A DNA stretch of 64,000 nucleotides from Propionivibrio soli. Its GTDB lineage: Bacteria > Pseudomonadota > Gammaproteobacteria > Burkholderiales > Rhodocyclaceae. The position numbers were made by a program, and so were the translations under genes. The number at the start of each line of letters is the position of its first letter. Positions within the stretch are counted from its first letter, which is position 1. Below, in pieces: positions 54,249 to 64,000 of this stretch. Below the pieces are notes generated by a model. The model was not told the origin of the DNA. It saw only the letters and a list, made by a program, of their open reading frames with translations, and made no database searches. The stretch lies in NCBI RefSeq assembly GCF_025770765.1, contig NZ_JANZKY010000004.1, forward strand, positions 124,001 through 188,000. The letters are read 5' to 3'.

Positions 54249-54758
54249 TACATCAGCTCCTCAACTTTCTCCTCGATAACTTATCCGCCGTGACGGAACA
54301 CCACGGCCTACGGCTCGTCCCTCGCCTAGCCCGCATCAAGCGCCACCGGCTGACGCTATGCTCTCGGGTTGGCACGGTGATGTCGTACGATACATAATCG
54401 CCATGCCTCAAAAGCGCCGCTCCGCCAAAAGGCGCTCTGGTAATTCCCTGCTGCTCCACGAAGCACCAACTGATGGATGACAAGGGAGCCGGCCTCCGGT
54501 CATCCGATCAGTAACTTCCTTGTTGGTATCCTCAGATGGATCTAGCGTAAAGATGACCATGGTGATACGGACACATATCAGCGTCGGCCGCATGGCGCAC
54601 GCAACCCATACGACGACCTTTCGCCGCGCGGGAAGAACTCTAGTCGCCGATCACTGTCAAGCACCGACCACGCCGGTGCCCGAGGCTCGTAGCAATTGGC
54701 GTGCCCGTGAGCCGATTTTCGCTGTTCCGGGAACCGCCCTTGCCCTGATTACGCGACC
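54249..54758. other. Intergenic region before the hybrid kinase gene
   Basis: The 510 bases contain no supported gene. A GG-N10-GC site at 54730-54743 lies too close to the kinase ATG to be trusted. Nothing else was recognised. Confidence 0.55.
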
Positions 54759-57700
54759 ATGAAAGACGAGGAAAAAAGCCTGTCACTGCCCCGACTGCCT
54801 ACTTGGCCGACAGCCTCGTTACGCACGTACCTGGTCATTGTCATTCTTCTCGCGACCGTCCCCATCGCGACACTGATGTCGTACCAGATCTTCAAGCAGG
54901 TAGAAAACCAGCGCGAGAATCTCAATGCGGACATCGAACGGCGCACGACCGTTCTTGCGCAGGCCGTCAACCGCGAACTCCTGTCGTCAATCGACGCGCT
55001 GAACATCCTTTCGTTTGCCGGCGAACTACAGCAAGGTGACGTCGCGCGCTTCGAGCAGGCATTGCTCAACCGACCCCTCCTGCGGGAAAGCTGGAGCGGC
55101 GTCTATCTTGCCAGCCTTGATGGCATCGTGCTTTTCAACACGGCGCATCGCGGCCAGCCGACGACGCAAAGATACAACGACGTCAACGCATTCCTGAGCA
55201 GCATTCGTGACCGGCCAGCCGTCGTATCAAACCTGCTCTCCGACCGCGACGAAGGACGCTTCACGACGACGATCGAAGTTCCTGTCGTCGTCGACGGAGC
55301 CATCCGCTACATTCTCGGCGTCAGCATTCCCGCCTCCATCTGGCAGCGCCTGACCATGGAGTCCGGTATCCAGACCTCCGCGGTCATGGTCATCGTCGAC
55401 CGCAATTCCCGGATGATCGCGCGTAGCCGCCTTGCCGAGCGCTTCACCGGCGTCGAGGTGCTTGAACACAACCGGCAAGTAATGGCCGAGCGCCCGGCGG
55501 GAACCGCTCGCCTCGAATCACTGGAGGGCGGAACCCTGTATGCGTCGTGGGAAACCGTGCCCCTCTCCGGGTGGGTCGTCTCGGTCGGCGTGCCCGCCGG
55601 CCCCGTCGACTATGCACATGCCGAAGCGATCGCCATGGCCTTGGCAACGGCGTTCGGCTGCCTGCTCCTTGGCGTCTTCCTGGCCCTGATCGTGGCGCGA
55701 CGGATGACGCGGCCTTTGCATCGCCTCGCCAGCAACGATCTTTCGATGCCGTCCGAGCGCATTGCCGTGCGCGAGATTTCCATGCTCCGCGATTCGCTGG
55801 TGGCCGCCCATACGCATGACGAGATCACCCGCGAACTGATCCGCAAGAAACGCGACCAGCTCGAAAAGAAGGCGGACGAATTCGAGACCCTGCTCGCCAG
55901 CAGCCCGATCGGCCTCGCCTTCGCGCAAGACCGGCTATGCCGTACGGTGACGCACAACGCGGCGATGGACGCGCTCTTCGGCGGCGCCTCGGGCCGTATC
56001 GGCGAAGTGAGGGTACTGCACGAAGGTCACCCGATGCCGCGCGAGCAACAGCCGTTGCAACGCGCGGCGGCCTATGGGGAAACGACGACCGGCATGGAAC
56101 TCGAGGTCCGTGTTGAAGGTCGTCCCCCGGCCTTCGTCATCGTCCACGCCGTGCCACTGCGTGATGAGGACGGGCAACCGCGCGGGGCCATCGGCGCCGT
56201 CGTCGACATCACCGAACGCAAGGCCGCGGAAGAGAGGCTCATTTCCGCCGAACAACGGCTGCGCGAGAGCCAGCACTTGGTCGACCTCGCGCAGGAAACC
56301 GGCCATGTTGGTTTCTTCCACTACCAGCTGGCCGACCGAATCCTCGCCTGGACGCCCGGGCAAGCGAAGTTGTTCGGCATCGGTCCGGGCGAACCGGCGA
56401 GCCAGTTGTCGGTATGGACGCGGCGCATCGATCGCGAGGACTGGTGCCGCGTCCTGCGAGGTTTGTTGACGGCATTCAAGAGGCGCCATGAAACGGCAAC
56501 GCTAGACTATTGCGTTCAGTTGCCCGATGGCGGTCCGGCCCGGTGGCTGTCGTCCCGGGTCCGCTTCGTCTTCGGCGCCGACGGAGAGCCTCAGCACATC
56601 ATCGGCGTGACGGTCGACATGACCGAGCAGAAGAACACCGAGCGCGAACGCGACGCGTTGATCGTCCGCGAACAGGCCGCACGTATCGAGGCCGAAGCGG
56701 CCAACCGATCCAAGGACGAGTTCCTGGCCATGCTCGGCCACGAATTGCGCAACCCGCTTTCCGCGATCGCTTCCGGCGTCGAAGTGCTCAATCGCGTCGA
56801 CGGCGGAACCGAAGTCGCAAAGAACGCGCTGCGCATCATCGGCCGACAAACGCGCCATCTGTCGCACATGATGGACGATCTGCTCGACGTGGCGCGCGTG
56901 ATGACCGGCCGCGTCGACCTGCCGCGCCATCCGCTCGACCTGGGCGCGCTGGTCGAGCGCGTGATCGCCACGTTGCGCATCACCGGCGAGTTTCACGAGC
57001 ATGAACTGGTACCGAACATCCACGAAGTGTGGATCAAGGCCAATGCCACGCGCATCGAACAGGTGGTGAGCAACCTGTTGGTCAACGCCATCAAGTACAC
57101 GCCGCCGGGCGGCCGCATCGAGGTCTGCGTGGAGCAGGAAGATGGGCAGGCCCTGCTCGAAGTCAAAGACAACGGCGTCGGCATTTCACCGGAGTTGCTG
57201 CCGCGCGTTTTCGACCTCTTTGTACAGGGTGAGCGCACACTCGATCGCCGCGCAGGAGGACTCGGCGTAGGGTTGACGCTGGTTCGACGCCTCATTGAGC
57301 TGCATGAAGGAACGATCATCGCCTCGAACGCCAACCCGGGCACCATCATGACGGCCCGGCTGCCGGTCATCGAGCCGCCGCAACAGGACCGGATCGAAGC
57401 CCAACCCGCGCAGGCGCGCGGACGTACGATTGCCATCGTCGAGGACAATCAGGATGTGATCGAAGGGTTGTCCACGGTGCTCAAGCTCGAAGGCCACTCC
57501 GTGTGGACGGCGACCGACGGCAATGCCGGACTGGCGCTGATCCTCGACAAGCGACCCGATGTGTCCATCGTCGACATCGGCCTGCCCGGATTGACCGGCT
57601 ATGAGGTCGCGCAACGCAGCCGCGCGGGCGGTTATCCGGGAAAAATGATCGCGCTTTCGGGCTACGGACAGGAAAGTGATCGCAACAAGGCGCTCGCTTC

Positions 57701-57770
57701 AGGTTTCGACGTGCATTTCCTAAAGCCGGTCACGTCGGGCGAACTCCTCAGCGCCGTGGCACGCGATTGA
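54759..57770 (+). CDS. Hybrid sensor histidine kinase with receiver domain
   Basis: A 1003-residue membrane protein. A first helix (about 24-46) and a second (about 288-312) bracket a 240-residue periplasmic Cache-like sensor. Two PAS units follow (about 375-490 and 505-625, the first ending VDITERKAA). The HisKA box is FLAMLGHELRNPLSA with His661, the ATPase has VSNLLVNAIKYTPPGG, KDNGVGIS and GGLGVGLTLV. The C-terminal receiver begins IAIVEDNQD and has Asp939 in IVDIGLPG, Lys in LKPV. It should autophosphorylate and pass phosphate internally or to another receiver. No response regulator adjoins it, but the one at 63651 lies 6 kb away. Confidence 0.94.
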   Translation: MKDEEKSLSLPRLPTWPTASLRTYLVIVILLATVPIATLMSYQIFKQVENQRENLNADIERRTTVLAQAVNRELLSSIDALNILSFAGELQQGDVARFEQALLNRPLLRESWSGVYLASLDGIVLFNTAHRGQPTTQRYNDVNAFLSSIRDRPAVVSNLLSDRDEGRFTTTIEVPVVVDGAIRYILGVSIPASIWQRLTMESGIQTSAVMVIVDRNSRMIARSRLAERFTGVEVLEHNRQVMAERPAGTARLESLEGGTLYASWETVPLSGWVVSVGVPAGPVDYAHAEAIAMALATAFGCLLLGVFLALIVARRMTRPLHRLASNDLSMPSERIAVREISMLRDSLVAAHTHDEITRELIRKKRDQLEKKADEFETLLASSPIGLAFAQDRLCRTVTHNAAMDALFGGASGRIGEVRVLHEGHPMPREQQPLQRAAAYGETTTGMELEVRVEGRPPAFVIVHAVPLRDEDGQPRGAIGAVVDITERKAAEERLISAEQRLRESQHLVDLAQETGHVGFFHYQLADRILAWTPGQAKLFGIGPGEPASQLSVWTRRIDREDWCRVLRGLLTAFKRRHETATLDYCVQLPDGGPARWLSSRVRFVFGADGEPQHIIGVTVDMTEQKNTERERDALIVREQAARIEAEAANRSKDEFLAMLGHELRNPLSAIASGVEVLNRVDGGTEVAKNALRIIGRQTRHLSHMMDDLLDVARVMTGRVDLPRHPLDLGALVERVIATLRITGEFHEHELVPNIHEVWIKANATRIEQVVSNLLVNAIKYTPPGGRIEVCVEQEDGQALLEVKDNGVGISPELLPRVFDLFVQGERTLDRRAGGLGVGLTLVRRLIELHEGTIIASNANPGTIMTARLPVIEPPQQDRIEAQPAQARGRTIAIVEDNQDVIEGLSTVLKLEGHSVWTATDGNAGLALILDKRPDVSIVDIGLPGLTGYEVAQRSRAGGYPGKMIALSGYGQESDRNKALASGFDVHFLKPVTSGELLSAVARD

Positions 57771-57828
57771 GGCGACTCCGTGAATTGCCAGTACGCTGGC
57801 TCGCCACGGTCCGCCTACGCTGTGCGGG

Positions 57829-58392
57829 CTACGTGCCGTCGCCAGTACGTCGTACACCTTTGCCGCCCTCGATGACGGGATTCTCTTCCGCCGCCTCGAG
57901 GTCATCTGAGCTGGAGGACGAAGTGCCGCGGCGGCCTTCGGCGTAACCTTCAGCCCCAATCTCATCGTCCACGTCACCGGATTCGTCGGCATTGAGGTCG
58001 ATATCGACGTCGCCGGCGGATTCCGCGTCATCGGCCGTCGTGCTGTCGAGCGTATCGAGCGCCTCCAGGTCATCCTCGGCGTCGATCACCTTGTCGGGAG
58101 ATATGTCGGGCGCATCAGTGGGGGCCGCATCGCCGGCGGCTGTCGACCGTTCCCCGGTGCCCCCGGCGTCCGAGTCGGCACCTACGCCGAAGTCCTCGAA
58201 CGACGGATCGGTCCGTTCGGCATCCGGGTCCATCGCCACGTCGGTCGGCACGGCCGGATCACGCCCTTGATCGTTTTCGATGCCCGCAACGTCGCTGCCG
58301 CTGTCCGACGTGTCGCTCGGCCCGAGCGCACGGTTGTCGTGGCCCGGCGGGGGCGTCGCCGGCGTTTCACCCCCCAGAATGCTACTTGCCAT
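57829..58392 (-). CDS. Highly acidic disordered protein
   Basis: A 187-residue protein dominated by Asp, Glu, Ala, Gly, Ser and Thr, without hydrophobic core or cysteine. Asp-rich stretches such as DVDIDLNADESGDVDDE suggest metal binding or hydration-type protection, which is inference. GAGGAACC stands before the ATG. A consensus sigma-54 promoter lies 52 bases upstream and shares a 13-base block with the promoter of the D-x-DY-xxW protein at 14385. It lies between the hybrid kinase and RecQ genes, convergent with the kinase. Confidence 0.75.
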   Translation of the reverse strand: MASSILGGETPATPPPGHDNRALGPSDTSDSGSDVAGIENDQGRDPAVPTDVAMDPDAERTDPSFEDFGVGADSDAGGTGERSTAAGDAAPTDAPDISPDKVIDAEDDLEALDTLDSTTADDAESAGDVDIDLNADESGDVDDEIGAEGYAEGRRGTSSSSSDDLEAAEENPVIEGGKGVRRTGDGT

Positions 58393-58443
58393 AACAGGTT
58401 CCTCGCAAAAGCGGAATGCTCGGTGGCTCCGCCGTTAAAACGG

Positions 58444-58457
58444 GCAAGCCCTATGCC
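58444..58457 (-). promoter_or_regulatory. Sigma-54 promoter of the acidic protein gene
   Basis: The minus strand reads GGCATAGGGCTTGC (GGCAY-N5-TTGC). Predicted start near 58432, leader about 40 bases. Confidence 0.72.
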
Positions 58458-58548
58458 TCGGTGCCAGATGTGAATAGACGCCCCCGTGCCTAGGGATGAG
58501 CACGCCGAACAGGTACTTCGGCAATTGATCCCTTGCACTGCCTTGTCT

Positions 58549-60387
<1,839 letters not shown>

Positions 60388-60391
<4 letters not shown>

Positions 60392-61002
60392 GGGAAGGGC
60401 CGCTTCCCGCCCGACGATTGCGCGCGCTCCTGTTGGCCTTGAGACGAGGTTCCGTCTTTCGCCGATTTCCCGCCGGCATCCGGCGGCGGACCAAGCACCT
60501 TGTCGGCTTCCGGCGTTTCCTTGAGCAAGAAGGTGATCTCGCCGTCGTTCTCGAGGAACGCGCGGCGCACTTCGCTGAGCGTCGCGATGCCGGCCGCACG
60601 CAGTTTCGCTTCCAGTTCTTCACGCGTGATGAACTCGCGGCGCATGTTGCCTCTCAGCATGAGGCCGTCGCGTACGAGCAACAATGGAGCCGCCTCGACA
60701 AAGCGCCGCACCGGCTTGAAGTGATAACTCCCCCAGTCAAGCGCGTAGTTCCACCCGGCGATCGTCGCCACCAGCAGACATCCGTCGACGATCGACTTGT
60801 ACTCGCCAGCCATCGCATTCTGGGCCGCGTCGGCAATCATCACGAGCAGGAGCACGTCGGCAATGGCGATCGAGCCGACATCGCGCCGGAGGACGAAGCG
60901 GAATAGCGCGAAGAGAAACCAGTACACAGCCGAGCCGCGGACAACGATCTCCAGCGGATTGAGCGTGAAGGTGAATAGCTCCGCGAGCTTTCCGGATTCC
61001 AT
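60388..61002 (-). CDS. DUF421 (YetF-like) membrane protein
   Basis: A 204-residue protein. Three membrane segments lie in the first 90 residues ([50 protein letters not shown]). A DUF421 C-terminal domain follows with [24 protein letters not shown] (about 108-131) and [12 protein letters not shown] near 160. The tail is charged. The family is known from Bacillus spore germination (YetF-type) and from stress loci; the biochemical role is unsettled. It stands 30 bases behind the lipocalin-fusion gene and overlaps the RecQ frame, so all are likely one transcript. Confidence 0.9.
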
Positions 61003-61032
61003 GGCGGACTCATCCGGCTTGCATCGAGGTCG

Positions 61033-62217
61033 TCAGCTTACCGATCCGGGGTTCGCTGCCGTCGTTGGCGTCGAGGACGCAGGGGAAACGCCGACGTGGC
61101 CTGCCCGCCCGGTGCTCAACGGCACACCGGTCTCTGCGGACGATGGCCGCTGCACCGGGGGAGGTGCCGCCTCCTCCGACGCGGCGGTATGCGCCGTGTC
61201 GACCAGCGCTTCCACGTCGTACCCCTGCCCGCGCGCATAGTCGATCATGCGCTGCCGCGCGCCACTCTCAAGCGAGGGCGAACGCGAGAGCAGCCAGAGC
61301 CGGCGCCGGTCCGGTGTGCCGACCAGCGCGTACCGGTAGGCATCATCGACGAGCAACATCAGGTAATCATGGCGGAACGCGGGCAGCCAACGCACAAGGC
61401 GCGGGGCGAACGACACCTTGAGGTGCGCATTGCCGCTGCCGGCGACGAGGAGCGCTATTCCGCGCGCCGCGTGTATGCGCCCATCCGCGTAGCGGCAACG
61501 TTCGGTGACCGCGATGACCGGACGCGCACCCTGCCCCGGAACCACGGCGTAGTCGCTGGTGACGTCGCTGGCGCAGCGCTTCTCGTACGAATTGGGGAGG
61601 CGCGCGATCTCGTACCAGCGTCCGAGGTAACGCGCCAGATCGACAGGCCCTGCCGTAGACACCGGCGGCAACACTGGCGCTTTTCGGGCTACAGCCCGCT
61701 GCACCCGCGCTCCGAGGCCGTTTGCCGAACCTGCTCCACTCTCGGCCTGCGAAGCGGTTGCACGCTTGCGGGCGAGCCATTCTCCGATCGCAGGCATCAC
61801 CATACCGAGCAGCAGCGCCGGTAGGCCACCGCGGGCAGCGCGACCTCCGGCCAGCACCGGAACGAAGGCCGAAAGCGCGCCGAGGATGCCAAGGAGGCGG
61901 GAGCCTCGTCCTCTGCTGCCCGGCCGTACAGGGTGCCCACGATGGCGGGAGAAAAGCAACCGGCCGAGCAGCACGGCACCGCTGCCGGCAATCGCCAGAC
62001 CGATTCCGCCCTTTGAACGGACCCGCTCCTTGACGGTGCGCACGCCTTCCCGTACGCGTTCATCGCGTGCAATGACGGCGAGTTCGGCGGCGCGGATGCG
62101 CTCGTCGATATCGAGTTTTTCGTCCAGCGCTTTGGCCCGGGACGAGGACAGAGCGTGATCCTGACCGGTAGCGAAGGTCGCGCGTCCAAGTGCAGCCGAC
62201 CGAGGAGCTTCGTTCAT
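61033..62217 (-). CDS. YqjK-like membrane segment fused to a bacterial lipocalin (Blc-like)
   Basis: A 394-residue protein. Residues 1-70 are a charged helix (EKLDIDERIRAAELAVIARDERVREG), followed by hydrophobic segments at about 70-88 and 108-145, like the small YqjK/DUF3618-type proteins. A linker leads to a full lipocalin (about 185-345). Its hallmark is RYLGRWYEIARLPNSYEKRC, followed by TERCRYADG and DDAYRYALVGTPDRRRLWLLSRSP. A Pro/Ser-rich tail ends the chain. Bacterial Blc is normally a separate outer-membrane lipoprotein that binds fatty acids or lysophospholipid; here it would be held at the inner membrane. ATGA overlap with the YqjE gene fixes the start. Confidence 0.88.
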   Translation of the reverse strand: MNEAPRSAALGRATFATGQDHALSSSRAKALDEKLDIDERIRAAELAVIARDERVREGVRTVKERVRSKGGIGLAIAGSGAVLLGRLLFSRHRGHPVRPGSRGRGSRLLGILGALSAFVPVLAGGRAARGGLPALLLGMVMPAIGEWLARKRATASQAESGAGSANGLGARVQRAVARKAPVLPPVSTAGPVDLARYLGRWYEIARLPNSYEKRCASDVTSDYAVVPGQGARPVIAVTERCRYADGRIHAARGIALLVAGSGNAHLKVSFAPRLVRWLPAFRHDYLMLLVDDAYRYALVGTPDRRRLWLLSRSPSLESGARQRMIDYARGQGYDVEALVDTAHTAASEEAAPPPVQRPSSAETGVPLSTGRAGHVGVSPASSTPTTAANPGSVS

Positions 62218-62738
62218 CGCGTGACCTCCCCTCTCGTCTGCCCGCTGTCTACACCTGGCGTTCGCGAATTCGCCTCAACTTTGTCGGCGTCCGGGATATG
62301 GGAAGGTGCGAGCGTCAGGCGCCGCATCGTGGCCGGCAGCGTCAGATCGTCAACCAGCGCCGCCGCGCGCCCGATTGCGATCCAGGCGCCTAAGCCGTTG
62401 AGCACGAGAATCAGCGCAAACGCGCCGTACCAAGGCACGCCGAGTGCCAGCAGAATCACCGTCACCAGCGCCCATAGCGCGACCCATGCCGTGGCGGCGA
62501 GGATCGATGCCAGGACCACGAGCACGGCCATGCGCGCGAACGAGCCGCGGGCGCGACGCAGTTCGAGCGCAAGAAGGAGAACGCGGTCGCTGATCAGGCC
62601 GGGCAGGTCATGCCAGAGCGAAACCAGCAATTGCGCCACCGACGGTTCTGCCGTTTGCTCCGACGTTGTCCGCCTGCGCCAAAAACGACGCTGCCCCGGC
62701 GCGCCGTCGGCACCGGCGCTCTCCTCCCGTTCCATCAT
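62214..62738 (-). CDS. yqjE: YqjE-like phage holin family protein
   Basis: A 174-residue protein with two central membrane segments (about 70-95 and 100-125, including VLVVLASILAATAWVALWALVTVILLAL split by a short turn). It begins with a cytoplasmic helix QLLVSLWHDLPGLISDR, the family hallmark of YqjE/phage-holin superfamily 3. In Escherichia coli yqjE lies between yqjD (DUF883) and yqjK, and the same order is kept here. The role is unknown, although YqjD/ElaB relatives bind ribosomes at the membrane in stationary phase. It starts three bases behind the DUF883 stop and overlaps the next gene in ATGA. Confidence 0.9.
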   Translation of the reverse strand: MMEREESAGADGAPGQRRFWRRRTTSEQTAEPSVAQLLVSLWHDLPGLISDRVLLLALELRRARGSFARMAVLVVLASILAATAWVALWALVTVILLALGVPWYGAFALILVLNGLGAWIAIGRAAALVDDLTLPATMRRLTLAPSHIPDADKVEANSRTPGVDSGQTRGEVTR

Positions 62739-62741
62739 GCG

Positions 62742-63050
62742 TCAGCGGACCAGCAAGCGGCCCAGCAGCATGCCGGCGGCGATCGCCACGCCGACGGAGA
62801 GAATCGGATGCTCACGCACGCAGCCGCGGCATTCTTCGAGCCAGCGTTCCTGCATTGCGTCGAGTTCCTCGATCGTGTGATGCAGCGCTTCGCCGGCCGC
62901 ATTGACGCGACCGCGGATATTCTCGACGGCGGGCCCGGCCTTCTCGGCAACGCGATCGACGGCGGCATGCGCGCCTTCGGCGGCGCGGTTGACGGCGCTT
63001 TCCGCAGCGGCGGCGGTGTCGGAACTGATGGTCGGATTGGATGTAGTCAT
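62742..63050 (-). CDS. yqjD: DUF883 (YqjD/ElaB family) membrane-anchored protein
   Basis: ATG 63050 with GGAG six bases before it gives 102 residues. Residues 5-80 form an amphipathic Ala/Glu-rich helix (AAAAESAVNRAAEGAHAAVDR), followed by CVREHPILSVGVAIAAGMLLGRLL, the C-terminal hydrophobic anchor of the family. YqjD and ElaB are inner-membrane, stationary-phase proteins that tether ribosomes in Escherichia coli. This is the first gene of a five-gene run. A consensus sigma-54 promoter stands 115 bases upstream, whereas the E. coli operon depends on RpoS; that difference is notable. Confidence 0.92.
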   Translation of the reverse strand: MTTSNPTISSDTAAAAESAVNRAAEGAHAAVDRVAEKAGPAVENIRGRVNAAGEALHHTIEELDAMQERWLEECRGCVREHPILSVGVAIAAGMLLGRLLVR

Positions 63051-63650
63051 GGTGTTCTCCATTAAGTTGCGAACCGGGGCGTCGAGCGCCAGCGGTAAAC
63101 GGGTGGTTGGTGGATGAGCGGCGCCGGGCTGAACCCGCCGGAACCCGCGTCGCAACCGCTTTAGGCAAACGGTGTGCCGCGCCAACGAAAAAAAGCAAGC
63201 AGGCTCGCGAAGCGGCCCGCATTGCGTCATCGGAACGGCGGTCGTCGACCGGATGCTGGCCGACATCGATGAAACTTATCGCCCCAATCCGCGCTCAATG
63301 TCCTCTGAGTTGCGCACCGGCAATTGTCATAACGGCGCCATGCCGAGAAGGTATTCATCATTAAGTTTTTCTGGAGGGAATCTGCTCACTCGACCCGAGA
63401 GCATAGAACTCGCTCGGAGCGCCCGAAGCCATGGTCGCCACCGTATTCCCCTCAATGACGCAACGCTGGTTTTTTCGGTAACTTTTACGTTATCCTCTTG
63501 TGAACCTCGCCTACTTTGGGGTCGGTTCTGAGCGTGCTCTTCTTCGCCCAGTCCGCATCACCCTTTTGACATCATGGGGCAGGCTCCCCGGACAGCGCAC
63601 CCCGCTCTCGACAGTCCCAGCCTTCCCCCTTACGAGGAGAAACACTTACG
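63051..63650. other. Control region between the DUF883 operon and the response-regulator gene
   Basis: This 600-base divergent gap holds the sigma-54 site at 63165-63178 (minus). Upstream of the regulator gene the sequence becomes AT-rich (63450-63500, T-runs and TTATCCT), a possible housekeeping promoter. No gene is supported. Confidence 0.55.
63165..63178 (-). promoter_or_regulatory. Sigma-54 promoter of the DUF883 operon
   Basis: The minus strand reads GGCACACCGTTTGC (GGCAY-N5-TTGC). Predicted start near 63153, leader about 100 bases. Confidence 0.73.
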
Positions 63651-64000
63651 ATGAGCCATGCCCTGATTGTCGATGACGACAAAGACGCTGCCGAAATGAT
63701 GGCTGCGTTGGTGGCCACCGAGAACTTCACCGTCGCAACCGCTTTCACGCTACGTGACGCGCGCCGCAAGATCGCGATGCAACATCCGGACATCGTCCTG
63801 CTCGACCTGCAGCTTCCTGACGGCAGCGGCATGGAGTTGTTCGACGATCCGGAGCTCCTGGCCCAATCGCAGGTCGTCTTGATTACCGGCCACGCGAGTC
63901 TCGAAAGCTCGATCCAGGCCTTGCGCCTCGGCGCGGCGGACTATCTCGTCAAACCGATCAACGTCAAGCACCTGCAAGGTATTCTCGCCAACGTGACGAA
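63651..64000 (+). CDS. Response regulator, probably NtrC-type sigma-54 activator (partial)
   Basis: ATG 63651 has GAGGAG ten bases before it; the window ends after 116 codons, so only the receiver domain is seen. Acidic residues are in IVDDDKD (8-10), the phospho-acceptor is Asp52 in VLLDLQLPDG, the Thr is in LITGHASLESSIQAL and the Lys is K101 in YLVKPIN. The ITGHASxESxxxAxxxGAxDYLxKPI pattern is typical of NtrC/AtoC-family receivers that carry an AAA+ domain for sigma-54 activation. That the rest of the protein is of this type is inference. If so, it is the best candidate for the activator of the promoters in this window. Confidence 0.85.
   Translation, partial: MSHALIVDDDKDAAEMMAALVATENFTVATAFTLRDARRKIAMQHPDIVLLDLQLPDGSGMELFDDPELLAQSQVVLITGHASLESSIQALRLGAADYLVKPINVKHLQGILANVT

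Noticed and set aside
54249-54400. Possible sigma-54 site before the PRC-barrel gene
   Set aside because: GG-N10-GC spacings exist there only with GAGC or AGGC at -12, not TTGC; the gene may still belong to the programme by another route.
54730-54743. GG-N10-GC site (GGAACCGCCCTTGC) before the hybrid kinase gene
   Set aside because: The predicted transcript would start only about four bases before the ATG, and the -24 half deviates from the other sites.

Overview
The window is GC-rich, gene-dense bacterial DNA. The proteins (LysR regulators, UDP-glucuronate decarboxylase, NodU-type carbamoyltransferase, an orphan sigma-54, a type III effector-like protein) fit a betaproteobacterium of the order Burkholderiales, probably Burkholderia sensu lato or a relative. 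This is inferred from protein style; no rRNA marker is present. I saw no tRNA, rRNA, CRISPR array or intact insertion sequence.

Layout. 1-8.3 kb: a partial effector-like protein with a lipid-kinase-type motif, a secreted DUF5666-like protein, a membrane diguanylate cyclase, a lipoprotein, a divergent LysR/SDR pair and an AI-2E family permease. 8.3-9.6 kb: a non-coding stretch that holds a candidate small RNA. 9.6-19.2 kb: alcohol dehydrogenase and SDR, AsmA, two small unknown genes, rpoN (sigma-54) and a hemerythrin. 19.2-31 kb: quinone reductase/LysR pair, two paralogous one-helix membrane proteins, an ECF41 sigma factor with its AhpD-like partner, a PAS-GGDEF-hemerythrin protein, two transporters and a DUF1264 protein. 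31-35 kb: YihY, a second dehydrogenase and a second AI-2E permease. 35.6-37 kb: an AT-richer adenylate-forming enzyme that looks acquired. 37.4-44.8 kb: cell-surface polysaccharide genes (ArnT-like transferase, UXS, two GT4 enzymes, PAP2, polysaccharide deacetylase). 45-48.2 kb: DUF2383, DUF4142 and topoisomerase IB. 48.2-53.3 kb: a tightly overlapped operon of HAD phosphatase, GT9, carbamoyltransferase and GT9. 53.8-64 kb: PRC-barrel protein, hybrid histidine kinase, acidic protein, then a DUF883/YqjE/YqjK-lipocalin/DUF421/RecQ operon, and at the edge the receiver domain of a probable NtrC-type regulator.

The main observation is one regulatory layer across the whole window. Twelve sites match GGCAY-N5-TTGC, the classic -24/-12 signature of sigma-54 promoters (GG-N10-GC). 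Eleven stand 5' of a gene in the correct orientation and one precedes the candidate small RNA. Six weaker sites with the same geometry also precede genes. The targets include rpoN itself, both dehydrogenases, AsmA, hemerythrin, DUF2383, the DUF883 operon, the acidic protein, UXS, the glycosyltransferases, PAP2 and the carbamoyltransferase operon. In several places two promoters sit back to back. I infer a stress-and-envelope island run by a dedicated, self-activating RpoN paralogue. The hybrid kinase and the receiver-domain protein at the right edge are the natural candidates for the activator pathway that sigma-54 needs.

A second, independent circuit is clear: the ECF41 sigma gene and the neighbouring AhpD-like gene each carry TGTCACA-N16-CGTC upstream. 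All promoter calls come from reading by eye; no genome-wide scan or expression data were available.
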